Assembly: GCF_022179225.1 (NCBI RefSeq)
Contig: NZ_BPQL01000027.1
Location: 1-58,304 of the forward strand
DNA length: 58,304 nucleotides
Direction of reading: 5' to 3'
Source: Methylobacterium goesingense
Lineage (GTDB): Bacteria > Pseudomonadota > Alphaproteobacteria > Rhizobiales > Beijerinckiaceae
Within the stretch, counting starts at the first letter, position 1; each line of letters begins with the position of its first letter. Below the pieces are notes generated by a model. The model saw nothing but the letters and a program-made list of their open reading frames with translations, was not told the origin of the DNA and made no database searches. The position numbers and the translations under genes were made by a program. Positions 17,490 to 25,923 of the stretch are shown piece by piece.

Positions 17490-18121
17490 GCCCGCGCGGA
17501 CGCTTTCTGCTGGCGACCCTGGCGGGCCTCGTGCTCGCCGGGCTGGTGCACGGGGTCGTGGTGCTGCTGATCCCGCGCCTGTCGGAGACGGACGCGCTGT
17601 CGCGGGCCCGCTCCAGCGAGGCCCTGGACCACCCGATGCCGGTCAACACCGTCTCGGCCGGCGATGCGGCGGGCCAGGCGCCAGGTCAGGCAGCCGGCCA
17701 GGCCCCGGGTCGAGCCGAGACCTGGCTCCCGATTCCCGACCCCTCGGTGGCGGTGGGGCTCTGCGCCTACGACCTCGCCGACGGGCCGATGCGGGTCTCG
17801 GCCCGCACGGGGCCGCTGATGATGTCGCTCGCGGTGCACGGGCGCCGGGGCGCCTTCTACGCGGTCACCGATCAGGCGGCGGTGCGGGGCGCCCTCGACC
17901 TCGTGGTGCTCACCCGCGCCCAGTACGACGAGGCGCTGGCCAATGCGGACGAGGACGAGGTCAGCCACGATGTCCGCATCGTCGCCCCGGAGACCCGGGG
18001 CTACGTGGTGGTGCGGGTGATCGCCGCCCTGCCGAGCCAGCGCCCGGCCGCCGACGCGGCTGTCCAGGCCGTCTCCTGCACGGTCGACAGTCCGGCCGAG
18101 GATGCCAAGCCGGGCGGTTGA
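17486..18121 (+). CDS. DUF1254 domain-containing membrane-anchored protein
   Basis: 211 aa protein with an N-terminal membrane anchor (residues 6-29) and an exported DUF1254 domain recognised by DPSVAVGLCAYDLADGP, MSLAVHGRRGAFYAVTDQAA and the C-terminal GYVVVRVIAAL. A linker near residues 60-75 contains three AGQAPGQ-type repeats. It is translationally coupled to the DUF1214 gene by ATGA (17486-17489), so the pair probably forms one unit. It converges on the lipoprotein gene, leaving 13 bases between stops. Function unknown. Confidence 0.82.
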   Translation: MSPRGRFLLATLAGLVLAGLVHGVVVLLIPRLSETDALSRARSSEALDHPMPVNTVSAGDAAGQAPGQAAGQAPGRAETWLPIPDPSVAVGLCAYDLADGPMRVSARTGPLMMSLAVHGRRGAFYAVTDQAAVRGALDLVVLTRAQYDEALANADEDEVSHDVRIVAPETRGYVVVRVIAALPSQRPAADAAVQAVSCTVDSPAEDAKPGG

Positions 18122-18134
18122 GCGTGGCCCGGGC

Positions 18135-18965
18135 TCAATACTTGGCGATGACGGGAGCCGCTGCGACGGGCGCTGCCACGAGGTCGGCCTCCGGCAGGAG
18201 GCCGCAGCGGATCTCGGCCTCCGGCGGCACCAGGGGGTCGAGGATCGGCCGGCGTCCGTCCAGGGCCGCGAGGGTGCGCTCCACCTGAACCGCTTCCGGC
18301 CCCGGCGCCTCGATCAGGAGGTGCTCCAGGGCGTAGCGGTAGCCGGCCGCCCGCAGGCCGGTCTCCAGGCGGACCCAGGCGATCAGACAGCGGTTCTCGG
18401 CCACACGCATGGCGGCGTGCCGGACATCGCGGTCGTCGAGCGTCTTCACGAAGGGCAGGCTGCGCAGGCGCAGCGCATCCGCCTCCTTCACCCGTGCGGC
18501 CAGGGCGGCGAATTGCGGGATCAGGCGGGCGTCGGTGCCGATATCCTCCGACAGGCGGCGATAACGCGAGACCGGCGAGCGGAAGGCGTCTCCCATCAGG
18601 GTGTCGTGGTAGTCGGCCGGGTCGGCCGTGCGCCAGGAGGGGGGCAGCAGGCGGCTGCGTGTGAGGTTGGCCAGCACGTCGGTGAAGGCGTCGCGCCCGG
18701 CCGCGGGCATCAGGAAGCGCCAGGCCCGGTCGCGCAAGCTCCGCTCGTCGTCCGTGAAGGGAAAGGCGGATGCCGGCTCCGAGCGCTCCCGCGCGGCCAG
18801 GGTGCCGGTGGTCTCGACGAGGCTGTTCCACGCGCTCGGCTTGGAGCGCCCGAAATCTCCCTCCTGCGCGCAGCCGGAGAGGAGCGCGAACAGGGCGAGA
18901 CCGGCCGGGCCGGGCCGCCACGGCGGACGGGCGCTGGGCCGGCCCGTGTCGAAGTTGGGCGACAT
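18135..18965 (-). CDS. Hypothetical lipoprotein
   Basis: 276 aa protein with a lipoprotein signal: hydrophobic ALFALL followed by the lipobox LSGC near residue 32. The mature part is mostly alpha-helical and rich in Arg and Ala, with DADYHDTLMG-like and SRYRRLSEDIGTDARLIPQFAALA segments. I do not recognise a named domain. Gene order (lipoprotein preceded by a small basic protein, convergent with DUF1254) suggests a conserved local unit. The ATG at 18965 follows AAGG by seven bases. The protein would sit in the periplasm, anchored to a membrane by lipid. Confidence 0.75.
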   Translation of the reverse strand: MSPNFDTGRPSARPPWRPGPAGLALFALLSGCAQEGDFGRSKPSAWNSLVETTGTLAARERSEPASAFPFTDDERSLRDRAWRFLMPAAGRDAFTDVLANLTRSRLLPPSWRTADPADYHDTLMGDAFRSPVSRYRRLSEDIGTDARLIPQFAALAARVKEADALRLRSLPFVKTLDDRDVRHAAMRVAENRCLIAWVRLETGLRAAGYRYALEHLLIEAPGPEAVQVERTLAALDGRRPILDPLVPPEAEIRCGLLPEADLVAAPVAAAPVIAKY

Positions 18966-18988
18966 GCGGGCCTTGCGTGGGGTGCGAT

Positions 18989-19201
18989 TCAGGAGCGGCG
19001 GCGCAGGCGCGGCGCGGGGGCGTCCGCCTCGGGACTCCGCTCGTAGCGCACGCCCGTGAAGAGCAAGATGGCGCCCCGGGGGGCATCCGCATCCGGGCGC
19101 CGGAAGCGGCGGCCGGTGGGGGGGAGCGCCACCACGGTGGCCGTGGGACGCTCGGCAAGGCGCTCGGGGCCTCGCGTCGGGTGCAACCTGTCGGAGTTCA
19201 T
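18989..19201 (-). CDS. Small conserved hypothetical protein
   Basis: 70 aa basic protein. The central part, DAPRGAILLFTGVRYERS, resembles a short sequence I associate with small Hyphomicrobiales proteins; the C-terminus ends in RLRRRS. No signal peptide or membrane segment is seen. The ATG at 19201 has GGAAAAGAG a few bases upstream. It lies 23 bases before the lipoprotein gene on the same strand and may be its operon partner. Function unknown, and the reading is less certain than for longer genes. Confidence 0.6.
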   Translation of the reverse strand: MNSDRLHPTRGPERLAERPTATVVALPPTGRRFRRPDADAPRGAILLFTGVRYERSPEADAPAPRLRRRS

Positions 19202-19439
19202 CGGCTCTTTTCCGATCCCATTCGTCCTCTGGGCGATCCGTCACCGGGTTTCGCCGCCCCCGCCTCCGGGCGTTCCGGCGTACCGGGGGGGCCGGCAGAG
19301 ATCAGCATGGGGTGGTTAACGGAATGTTGCCGTGGGCCGCCTCGGCCGAGCTTACCCGGCGCGCCGTCGCACCCAGCGGGCGTGCCCCGCCCGAGTGTGT
19401 TTTTTCTGCCACGCTCGCGCTCAATCGAGCTGGCGCGTC

Positions 19440-19521
19440 ATTTGCATGGCGGATGAATGCCCATGGCGGGCATTTCCTCCCTTGCACTCGGCCCCGCTCG
19501 CCCGGCGAGCGGGGCTTTTTT
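19440..19521 (+). ncRNA. Candidate small RNA with UUUCCUCCC motif (suhB/MmgR-like layout)
   Basis: The plus strand shows a hairpin ATGCCC-ATGGC-GGGCAT (19457-19473), then an unpaired stretch containing TTTCCTCCC (about 19473-19481), then a perfect 10-bp terminator hairpin with six Ts (19491-19521). There is no plus-strand gene upstream for this terminator to serve, since the flanking genes run the other way. Hairpin, anti-Shine-Dalgarno CCUCC, terminator is the layout of alphaproteobacterial sRNAs such as suhB/MmgR. The 5' end is not known; family membership is a guess from layout. Confidence 0.5.
19491..19521 (+). terminator. Rho-independent terminator
   Basis: Perfect inverted repeat GCCCCGCTCG (19491-19500) and CGAGCGGGGC (19506-19515) with loop CCCGG, followed by six Ts. 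The T-run is only on the plus strand, so it ends a plus-strand transcript, most likely the candidate small RNA. Confidence 0.9.
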
Positions 19522-19704
19522 GTGCGGGCGGCTCGGATCCGCTTTCCCGCCGGGCAGGGAGCGGCGGGAACACCCGGCGCCCGAGGCGCTTGCTAAGGGC
19601 GGGGCAGGCCCGATATTCCGGCAGCTTCCGAGCGAAGGCTCGCGCCACGTCCCGACGCCGTTTCATCCAGATGCCATCTCATTCGCAACGAAGGACGCCG
19701 CAGC

Positions 19705-19998
19705 ATGCGCGTGGTTACCGCACGACCCTCGAGTTCGACCGTCTGCCTCGGCAGGGTCCTCAAGATTGCGCCGTTCGCCCTGCTGATGCTGGCGGCCAAC
19801 CCTGCCCAGGCCCAGCGCGAGGACCAGGGCCTCCAGCTCGGCTGCGCGAACGATTACTTCCGCCTCTGCGCCGGGGTCGATCCCAACAGCACCGATGCGG
19901 AGCGCTGCATGGAGCGCAACCGCCCGCGCCTCTCCCCCGAGTGCAAGAACGCCATCGGTGACTACGATCGGCGCACCGGCGGCCGGTCGCAGAAATAG
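19705..19998 (+). CDS. Small secreted cysteine-rich repeat protein
   Basis: 97 aa protein with a signal peptide (basic start, hydrophobic IAPFALLMLAAN, cleavage after AQA). The mature part has one cysteine-rich repeat: LGCANDYFRLCAGVDPNS, then ERCMERNRPRLSPECKNA. This spacing (C...C..V.P....C...N...LSPEC) resembles the Cys-rich FGFR/GLG1-type repeat found in many small alphaproteobacterial exported proteins. Four cysteines could form two disulfides. Function unknown. It lies 69 bases upstream of gshB on the same strand. Confidence 0.72.
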   Translation: MRVVTARPSSSTVCLGRVLKIAPFALLMLAANPAQAQREDQGLQLGCANDYFRLCAGVDPNSTDAERCMERNRPRLSPECKNAIGDYDRRTGGRSQK

Positions 19999-20067
19999 GC
20001 GGGGGCCCTCCGGCATCGCGGGCGTCGTGCACGGCCGGGGCAGGTTCCAGGACGGAGATGTGAAACC

Positions 20068-21018
20068 ATGGCCCTGACCGTCGCAGTCCAGATGGACCCG
20101 ATCCAGGCGATCCGGATCGCCGGAGACACCACTTTCGCCCTGCTGCTGGAGGCGCAGGCCCGCGGGCACCGGCTCCTGCACTACACTCCCGACCGGCTGT
20201 CGATGCAGGGCAACACGGTGACGGCGCGGGTCGAGGCCCTGACGGTGCAGGACGTCGAGGGGGCGCACGCCACCCTCGGTGCGCCTGAGCGCATCGACCT
20301 GTCGGGTGTCGACGTGGTCCTGATGCGCCAGGATCCGCCCTTCGACATGGCCTACATCACCGCCACCCACATGCTGGAGCGCATCCATCCGCGCACCCTG
20401 GTGGTGAACAACCCGTCGGAGGTGCGCAACGCGCCCGAGAAGTTGTTCGTCCTTGATTTCCCCGAACTGATGCCGCCGACGCTGATCACCCGCGACAAGG
20501 CGGAGATCGAGGCCTTCCGGGCCGAGCACGGCGCCATCGTGATGAAGCCGCTCCACGGCCATGGCGGTGCGGCGGTGTTCCGGGTGCTGCCGGAGGACGC
20601 GAATTTCGGCTCGATGTTCGACCTGTTCTCGGTGACCTTCCGCGAGCAATGGGTGGTGCAGCGCTTCCTGCCGCGCATCACCGAGGGCGACAAGCGCATC
20701 ATCCTCGTCGACGGCGAGCCGATGGGGGCCATCAACCGGGTGCCGGCCCTCAACGACATCCGCTCCAACATGGTGCGGGGCGGGGCGGCGGCGGCCTCCG
20801 ACCTCACCGAGCGCGAGCGCGCCATCTGTGCGAGCATCGGTCCCGAACTGCGCCGGCGCGGCCTCATCCTGGTCGGCATCGACGTCATCGACGGAAACCT
20901 GACCGAGATCAACGTGACCTCGCCCACCGGCATCCGGGCGATCAAGCGCCTCGGCGGGCCCGACCTCGCGATCTCGGTCTGGGACGCGATCGAGGGGCGG
21001 CTCGGCGTGGTGGGCTGA
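20068..21018 (+). CDS. gshB: Glutathione synthase
   Basis: ATP-grasp ligase of 316 aa that joins gamma-glutamylcysteine and glycine to give glutathione. Typical features are [11 protein letters not shown] at the start, [20 protein letters not shown], the ATP-grasp segment [37 protein letters not shown], and [19 protein letters not shown] sequence at the end ([11 protein letters not shown]). Length is normal. In methylotrophs glutathione also supports formaldehyde handling, but nothing nearby shows a special role. A run of small membrane ORFs follows. Confidence 0.95.
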   Translation: MALTVAVQMDPIQAIRIAGDTTFALLLEAQARGHRLLHYTPDRLSMQGNTVTARVEALTVQDVEGAHATLGAPERIDLSGVDVVLMRQDPPFDMAYITATHMLERIHPRTLVVNNPSEVRNAPEKLFVLDFPELMPPTLITRDKAEIEAFRAEHGAIVMKPLHGHGGAAVFRVLPEDANFGSMFDLFSVTFREQWVVQRFLPRITEGDKRIILVDGEPMGAINRVPALNDIRSNMVRGGAAAASDLTERERAICASIGPELRRRGLILVGIDVIDGNLTEINVTSPTGIRAIKRLGGPDLAISVWDAIEGRLGVVG

Positions 21019-21096
21019 GCGTCGGGCGCGGCGCGCGCCGGCCCCCGCATGCCGATCGGTTGATCTCAAACATCGGGCAAGCGCTGGAACGAGCGC

Positions 21097-21282
21097 GTGA
21101 AGCTTGTCGCGACCCTGTTCAACTCCGTGGCCATCGTCACGCTTGCGGCCGCGCTGATCAATCCCATCGCGAGCAAGCACGACGATGTCCTGGCCGATGG
21201 CGGAGGAATTTTGCTTCTCGGCGCGGCGTCCTCACATATTGTCGGACAGATCGTGCTGACGTTCTTTCGAGCCGAGGCGTGA
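21097..21282 (+). CDS. Small two-helix membrane protein
   Basis: 61 aa protein that starts with GTG and contains two hydrophobic stretches, roughly residues 5-24 and 36-56, joined by a short polar loop (KHDDVLADGG). The order LVATLFNSVAIVTLAAALINPI then GILLLGAASSHIVGQIVL fits an inner-membrane hairpin. Its stop overlaps an in-frame GTG of the following broken gene (GTGA, 21279-21282), which suggests a two-gene unit. I do not recognise the family. Confidence 0.55.
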   Translation: MKLVATLFNSVAIVTLAAALINPIASKHDDVLADGGGILLLGAASSHIVGQIVLTFFRAEA

Positions 21283-21287
21283 GCGCC

Positions 21288-21472
21288 ATGACATACGGGT
21301 ATGCGCTTCCGGGTATGCGCTTCAGGTGGCGGGAATCATCGCCGGGATGTCCGTGGCCTGCCTGACCGCCCTGACGATCGCCCCGACGATCTTCGACCGC
21401 CATACGCGTGCCGATGCCGCGCGCGCGACGGTGGAGGCCGGCAAGGTGCAGGACCGCCATCGGGCCGTTTAG
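21288..21472 (+). pseudogene. Small membrane-protein gene broken by a 14-bp tandem duplication
   Basis: The sequence CGGGTATGCGCTTC occurs twice in direct tandem (21296-21309 and 21310-21323). As it stands the frame from the ATG at 21288 ends after 25 codons. Removing one 14-bp copy restores an open frame to the TAG at 21470-21472: MTYGYALQVAGIIAGMSVA followed by a hydrophobic stretch and a polar C-terminus ending QDRHRAV, about 56 aa with one membrane helix. The intact gene would sit directly after the small membrane gene upstream. That a single 14-bp removal repairs the frame is seen directly; that it was once functional is inferred. Confidence 0.65.
21296..21323. repeat. 14-bp perfect tandem duplication
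   Basis: Two abutting identical copies of CGGGTATGCGCTTC. The unit length is not a multiple of three, so it shifts the frame of the small gene that contains it. Confidence 0.97.
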
Positions 21473-21538
21473 CGGACCCGCTGCGCCGGGTTAATCCGAC
21501 CCCTCCGGCTTCGGTGCGTAGATCCAGATGGTGTACTC

Positions 21539-23083
21539 TCAATTCTCCCCGCGCGGGGTCGCGTTCATCTCGGCCCAGTCGAACTCCTCCTCCAGCACGT
21601 AGTAGGCGTCGTCGCCGATGTCGCCGGAGCGGCGCAGGGCCAGCACCCGGTCGCGCGCCGCCTCGATGGCGCGCCGCCGGGCGGCGTCGGCGGGCAGCGC
21701 TTCGGAGGCGAAGCCCGTGTCGCGGGCCTCGGCCTGCTCCAGGGCGACGCGGAACTCCTCACGCAGGGCCTCGGACGGGGCGTCCCCGGCATTCGTCAGG
21801 GTCTCGAGGGCGGCGCGGTAGGCCTCGGTCCGGCCGTGCCCGATCTCGCGACCGACGGGGTCGTTGTCCTCCAGGCCGAGGCGGCCGAGCAGGAGGCGCA
21901 GGGTCAGTCCCTGGATCGTGAGCGTGCCGATGATCACGCAGAAGGCGGTGAGCACGATGAGGTCGCGGTAGGGAAAGCCCGGATCGCCGTCGGGCAGGGC
22001 CAGCGCCGTCGCGATGGTGACGATCCCGCGCATGCCCGCCCAGGACACCGCGATGCCGGCCGAGAGGCCACGGTCGCGGGTCGCGGTGCCGTCGGCGCCG
22101 AGGCGGGCGAGGTGCGCCGTCGGCAGGACCCAGAGGAAGCGCACCACCACCACGGTGAGAAACACCGCTGCGCCGACCAGGGCGTAGGAGACCTGCTGCG
22201 CGTGGGTCAGGCGCTCCAGGATCGGTCCGATCTGCAGGCCGATCAGCACGAAGGCGAGCACGTTGAGCACGAACACCGCCGTGTCCCAGACGGCGTAGGA
22301 CACGATGCGGGTGCGCGGCGGCGTGTGTCCGGGGGCGATGCGCGCCACCGTGATGGCGAAGGTGACGACGGTGAGCACCCCGGACAGGTGGACGTGCTCG
22401 GCGCCGATCCAGATCCCGAAGGCGGCCACGAACTGCAGCACGATGACGCTCGGCGCATCGGCGACCGGGCGCGTGGCGGCGCTGTAGAGCAGGGCGAGGA
22501 CCGGCCCGGCGATGAGGCTGCCGAGGATGCCGACGACGAAGGTCGGCCCGATCTCGGCGACCGAGAACGTACCGGAGACCGCCGCAGTGACGCCGAGGCG
22601 GTAGATCAGCAGCGAGCCGGCATCGTTGAGCAGGCTCTCGCCGCGCAGGATCGTGGTGAGGCGATGGGGCAGGGTGACGTGGCGCAGCACCGAGAGGGCA
22701 GCGACCGCGTCAGGGGGCGCCACCACAGCGCCGAGGACGATGCAGGCGGCCCAGGGCATGTCGGGCACGAGCCACTTCACCATCACGGCCACGGCCGCCG
22801 TGGTCGCCACCACGGCGCCGAAGGCGAGGCCGGCGATCGGCCGCCAATGGGTGCGCAGGTCCCGCACCGAGGTGTCGTAACCCGCATCCAGCAGGACCGG
22901 CGCCAGGAACAGGGCCAGGGCCAGGTCCGGATCGAGGACGAGGTTGGGCACCGCCGGAACGAAGGCGAGGCCGATTCCGCCCAGCGCCAGGAACACCGGA
23001 TAGGGGGCGCCCAACCGCCGGGCGAGGCCCGCCAGGAGTACGGCGCCGAACAGGACGCCGACGATCCACTCGAAAATCATCAT
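21539..23083 (-). CDS. Na+/H+ antiporter, CPA1 family (bacterial NhaP/YjcE type)
   Basis: Inner-membrane antiporter of 514 aa with about 12 hydrophobic helices and a soluble C-terminal tail of about 110 residues. The transport core motifs are VVAPPDAVAALSV and LRGESLLNDAGSLLIY, where the ND pair is the ion-binding site of electroneutral CPA1 proteins. LSWAGMRGIVTIA-type sequence (VSWAGMRGIVTIATAL) is the second family signature. The C-terminal tail includes RAALETLTNAGD and probably regulates transport. The start is MM (23083/23080). It should exchange sodium, potassium or other monovalent cations for protons; the ion is not predictable. Confidence 0.92.
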   Translation of the reverse strand: MMIFEWIVGVLFGAVLLAGLARRLGAPYPVFLALGGIGLAFVPAVPNLVLDPDLALALFLAPVLLDAGYDTSVRDLRTHWRPIAGLAFGAVVATTAAVAVMVKWLVPDMPWAACIVLGAVVAPPDAVAALSVLRHVTLPHRLTTILRGESLLNDAGSLLIYRLGVTAAVSGTFSVAEIGPTFVVGILGSLIAGPVLALLYSAATRPVADAPSVIVLQFVAAFGIWIGAEHVHLSGVLTVVTFAITVARIAPGHTPPRTRIVSYAVWDTAVFVLNVLAFVLIGLQIGPILERLTHAQQVSYALVGAAVFLTVVVVRFLWVLPTAHLARLGADGTATRDRGLSAGIAVSWAGMRGIVTIATALALPDGDPGFPYRDLIVLTAFCVIIGTLTIQGLTLRLLLGRLGLEDNDPVGREIGHGRTEAYRAALETLTNAGDAPSEALREEFRVALEQAEARDTGFASEALPADAARRRAIEAARDRVLALRRSGDIGDDAYYVLEEEFDWAEMNATPRGEN

Positions 23084-23175
23084 GTCGTCGAAAGCACACC
23101 ATCGCGGCGCCCGGGCGCGGCGCCGGGCGGGGCACCGGGATCACGGACCCCGATGGAGAAAGCCGCCGGCGCGGA

Positions 23176-23724
23176 TCAGTCCTGCGCGGACCTGGCGTCC
23201 CGCGCAGCGGAAGGTCGGGCGAGCGCGACGGCGAGCTCCGGCTTGTGGTTCAGGGTCTGGAACACGACGCAGTAGCGCTCGGTCAGCTTCAGGAGCTGGT
23301 CGAGCTGTTCCTGGGGGGCGTCGGTGTCGAGCGCGAAGGCGAGACGGATCGCCTGGAAGCCCACGGGCGCCTGCCGGTCGACCCCCAGGGTGCCGCGGAA
23401 ATCGAGGTCGCCCTCCGCGCTCACCGTACCGGAGCGCAGGTCGACGCCGATCGCGGTCGCGACCGCCTTCAGGGTCACGCCCGCGCAGGCCACCAGTGCC
23501 TCGAGCAGCATGTCGCCCGAGCAAAGTTCGGCGCCGGAGCCGCCGGTGGCCGGGTGCAGGCCCGCCACCGCGAGGGCGCGGCCCGTCTCGACCTTGCAGG
23601 CGATGGAGGTGTCGTCGAGGCTCCCCCGGGCTCGCAGAGTCACCACGGCCGAGTCCGGGGCGGTCCGGTAGCGGTCCTTGATCGGGGCCTGGAGCGAGCG
23701 CAGGGTATCGGCATCCATCGGCAT
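23176..23724 (-). CDS. OsmC family protein
   Basis: 182 aa protein of the OsmC/Ohr fold. Two conserved cysteines are visible: ELCSGDMLLEALVACAGVTL in the central helix and ERYCVVFQTL near the C-terminus; in Ohr/OsmC enzymes such cysteines reduce organic hydroperoxides using a lipoyl or thiol partner. The central helix here holds two Cys, so which is the peroxidatic one is unclear. It lies upstream of the antiporter gene on the same strand with 92 bases between. Length is normal for OsmC members with an extended N-terminus. Confidence 0.88.
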   Translation of the reverse strand: MPMDADTLRSLQAPIKDRYRTAPDSAVVTLRARGSLDDTSIACKVETGRALAVAGLHPATGGSGAELCSGDMLLEALVACAGVTLKAVATAIGVDLRSGTVSAEGDLDFRGTLGVDRQAPVGFQAIRLAFALDTDAPQEQLDQLLKLTERYCVVFQTLNHKPELAVALARPSAARDARSAQD

Positions 23725-23892
23725 ATCCTTCCCGTCGATTGATCTTGCCGTCGATTGGTCTTGGTTCCGGCACGGGGAAATCTAGGGCGCGTCGCGCGGC
23801 CGGCGAACCTCGCTTGACCCGGCCCCATGCCCTATCTGAGGGGGGGCCGGCGGATGTCCGCACCCGCCGGGCCGGTTCTGTCAGGAGAGTCC

Positions 23893-24792
23893 ATGCATCG
23901 TTCAAGCGTGCTTGCCCGTGCGGCGAAGGCATCGATCGCCGTCCGGAGCACCGTGTGTCCGGGCGTCGCCGGCATCCTGCTCTGCGCGAGCGCGGCGGGC
24001 GCCGCTGCCCCGATCTCACTGGCCAACCACCGGGCGGTGTACGATCTCTCCCTGGCCGAGAGCAGCGGCACGCGTGCCGTGGAGAGCGCGCGCGGGCGCA
24101 TCGTCATCGATTTCACGGGGGATGCCTGCAAGGGCTACACGATGCAGACCCGGCAGGTGACGGTGCTGGAGAGCGGAGAGACGGGGAGCCGGACCTCCGA
24201 CCTGCGCAACACCACCTTCGAGAGTGGCGACGGGCGCAGCTACCGCTTCAAAACCAGCACGGTCCTCAACGGTACGCCGGGCCAGTCCGTGGACGGCACG
24301 GCCGAGGCGGCGCCCGATCTCCTGAAGGTCAAGCTGAAGGAGCCCAAGCGCGACCAGTTCCAGGACACGGGCGAGATCCTGTTCCCCACCGTCCACATGC
24401 GGCGGCTGATCCAAGCGGCGCGCGAGGGCCTGAGCACGGTCTCGGTCAAGGTCTTCGACGGCTCGGACGACGGACGCAAGGTCTACGACACCCTGGCGGT
24501 CATCGGGCGCCAAGCCCCGGCCCCCGGAAGCAGCCCGGCGCCCGGAGACAAGGGCGGCGATCGGGACAAGCCGCTCCGGGACGGCGCGATGGCCGCCCTG
24601 CCGCGCTGGCCCGTGACCTTGAGCTACTACATCCCCGGCCAAGGCGAGCGCACACCGGTCTACGTGCTCAGTTTCGATCTCTATGAGAACGGTGTCAGCG
24701 GTGCGCTGCGGCTCAATTACGGCGAGTTTGCCGTGGTCGGCGATCTGACCCGGCTCGAGACGATGCCGACGGCGAGCGATTGCCAGCCCTGA
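23893..24792 (+). CDS. eipB: Cell envelope integrity protein EipB (DUF1849)
   Basis: 299 aa periplasmic protein with a signal peptide (hydrophobic GVAGILLCASAAGAAA). The mature start ISLANHRAVYDLSLAES is the hallmark of DUF1849/EipB, a spiral beta-sheet protein needed for envelope integrity in Brucella. Conserved cysteines in GDACKGYT and at the end (ASDCQP) can form the disulfide reported for the family. VFDGSDDGRKVYDT and GVSGALRLNYGEF are also typical. The ATG at 23893 is chosen because AGGAGA lies six bases upstream; an in-frame ATG at 23827 is less supported. Confidence 0.88.
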   Translation: MHRSSVLARAAKASIAVRSTVCPGVAGILLCASAAGAAAPISLANHRAVYDLSLAESSGTRAVESARGRIVIDFTGDACKGYTMQTRQVTVLESGETGSRTSDLRNTTFESGDGRSYRFKTSTVLNGTPGQSVDGTAEAAPDLLKVKLKEPKRDQFQDTGEILFPTVHMRRLIQAAREGLSTVSVKVFDGSDDGRKVYDTLAVIGRQAPAPGSSPAPGDKGGDRDKPLRDGAMAALPRWPVTLSYYIPGQGERTPVYVLSFDLYENGVSGALRLNYGEFAVVGDLTRLETMPTASDCQP

Positions 24793-25067
24793 GGCTCGGT
24801 CCAAAGCCTCGTCCGAGTGGCTGATCCAAGTGGCCGGCGCCGGTCCGGCGACACCGGGCGGGTTTCCGCGCCATCCGCGATCGCATCATCGCCCTTCGAG
24901 CGTGGCGACGGATCGTCATAGCGCTTGCCCGCGTGGCTCCCGCTCGCGGCGGCGCTACCGGTGCGTCCGATGCATAGGATGCCGGCGATCACTCAAATTC
25001 TTCGCACTTCCATAAAGAAATCTCCGAGGAGAACGATCTTAGGTCAGTCTGCAACTCCAGGCGGCAC

Positions 25068-25643
25068 ATGGACGATCCTCTGAACGGAAATCACACGCGG
25101 CTGATCCTGCCGGCACTCTGCTGGAGCCGGTACAGACCAGACTTCTATGCGGTGACGACGGACCTGTCCGTCGCCGGCCTGCGTTTCCGTGCTGCTTCGA
25201 TCCCCGGCCTCGGTGAGACGCTGACCTGTAGCCTTCGCCATGCGGGCACGCTGGAAGTGCTCGTCGTCCATTGCAACAAGGCGGCGTTCGTCGCCCGTGT
25301 CACGCGTGCCGACGTCGCGATCCCCGTAATGGTTCGGCGCCTGTTGGACCTCGCCGAGGACCAAGACAGTGATCCGACGCCGCGCCGCGTTCATCCGCGC
25401 TTCGTGCCGGACCGCCCCGACATTCTCGTGACGACGGCCTCGGGTGTTCAGGTCCCGGGCCGGCTCATCAATGTCTCCGCCTCCGGCGCCGCCCTGCAAG
25501 TGGATATCCGGCTGGAACCCGGCATGCAGATCACCCTCGGCCGCACCCCCGCCACGGTCGCGCGTCGCTTTGAGGACGGCATCGGCGCCGCCTTCCTGGA
25601 GCCCCTGGCGCGCGAGAATATCGGCCCGCATGTCAGCCTGTAG
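25068..25643 (+). CDS. Tandem PilZ-domain protein
   Basis: 191 aa protein with two PilZ-like beta-barrels. The first has TDLSVAGLRF (residues 31-40) but no clear RxxxR. The second has RVHPR (RxxxR) near residue 106 and NVSASGAALQV near 134, the complete c-di-GMP pattern with Asn in place of Asp. The second copy is therefore the likely ligand-binding one and the first may be structural. No other output domain is present. A GGDEF-EAL gene follows 280 bases downstream on the same strand, so the two may form a signalling pair. Confidence 0.85.
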   Translation: MDDPLNGNHTRLILPALCWSRYRPDFYAVTTDLSVAGLRFRAASIPGLGETLTCSLRHAGTLEVLVVHCNKAAFVARVTRADVAIPVMVRRLLDLAEDQDSDPTPRRVHPRFVPDRPDILVTTASGVQVPGRLINVSASGAALQVDIRLEPGMQITLGRTPATVARRFEDGIGAAFLEPLARENIGPHVSL

Positions 25644-25923
25644 GGGGCTGGGAACCCGGGTCGAACGGGAGGGTGCCCGGTCGGGCCGCCGTGCGTCTTC
25701 AGCCGCCGGGGACCCAACTTTCAAGGGCCAGGATTTCGAGAATCCAACTTCTAGGCTGGCGGATGGGCGTACGATTAAGACTCTATCAAAAGGCAGTCTC
25801 TAGCCTGCTGACCGGACCATTAGCCGGTGACCTTTACGATGCGGCGCTCGGACGACACGAACACCACGATTAGGGCGCACGAATCCGCGCCCTCGGATTG
25901 CGCCAAGGGCGGTCCGACAAGCC

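Noticed and set aside
18102..19046. Plus-strand frame across the lipoprotein gene
   Set aside because: No motif, and the minus-strand reading gives a signal peptide with lipobox.
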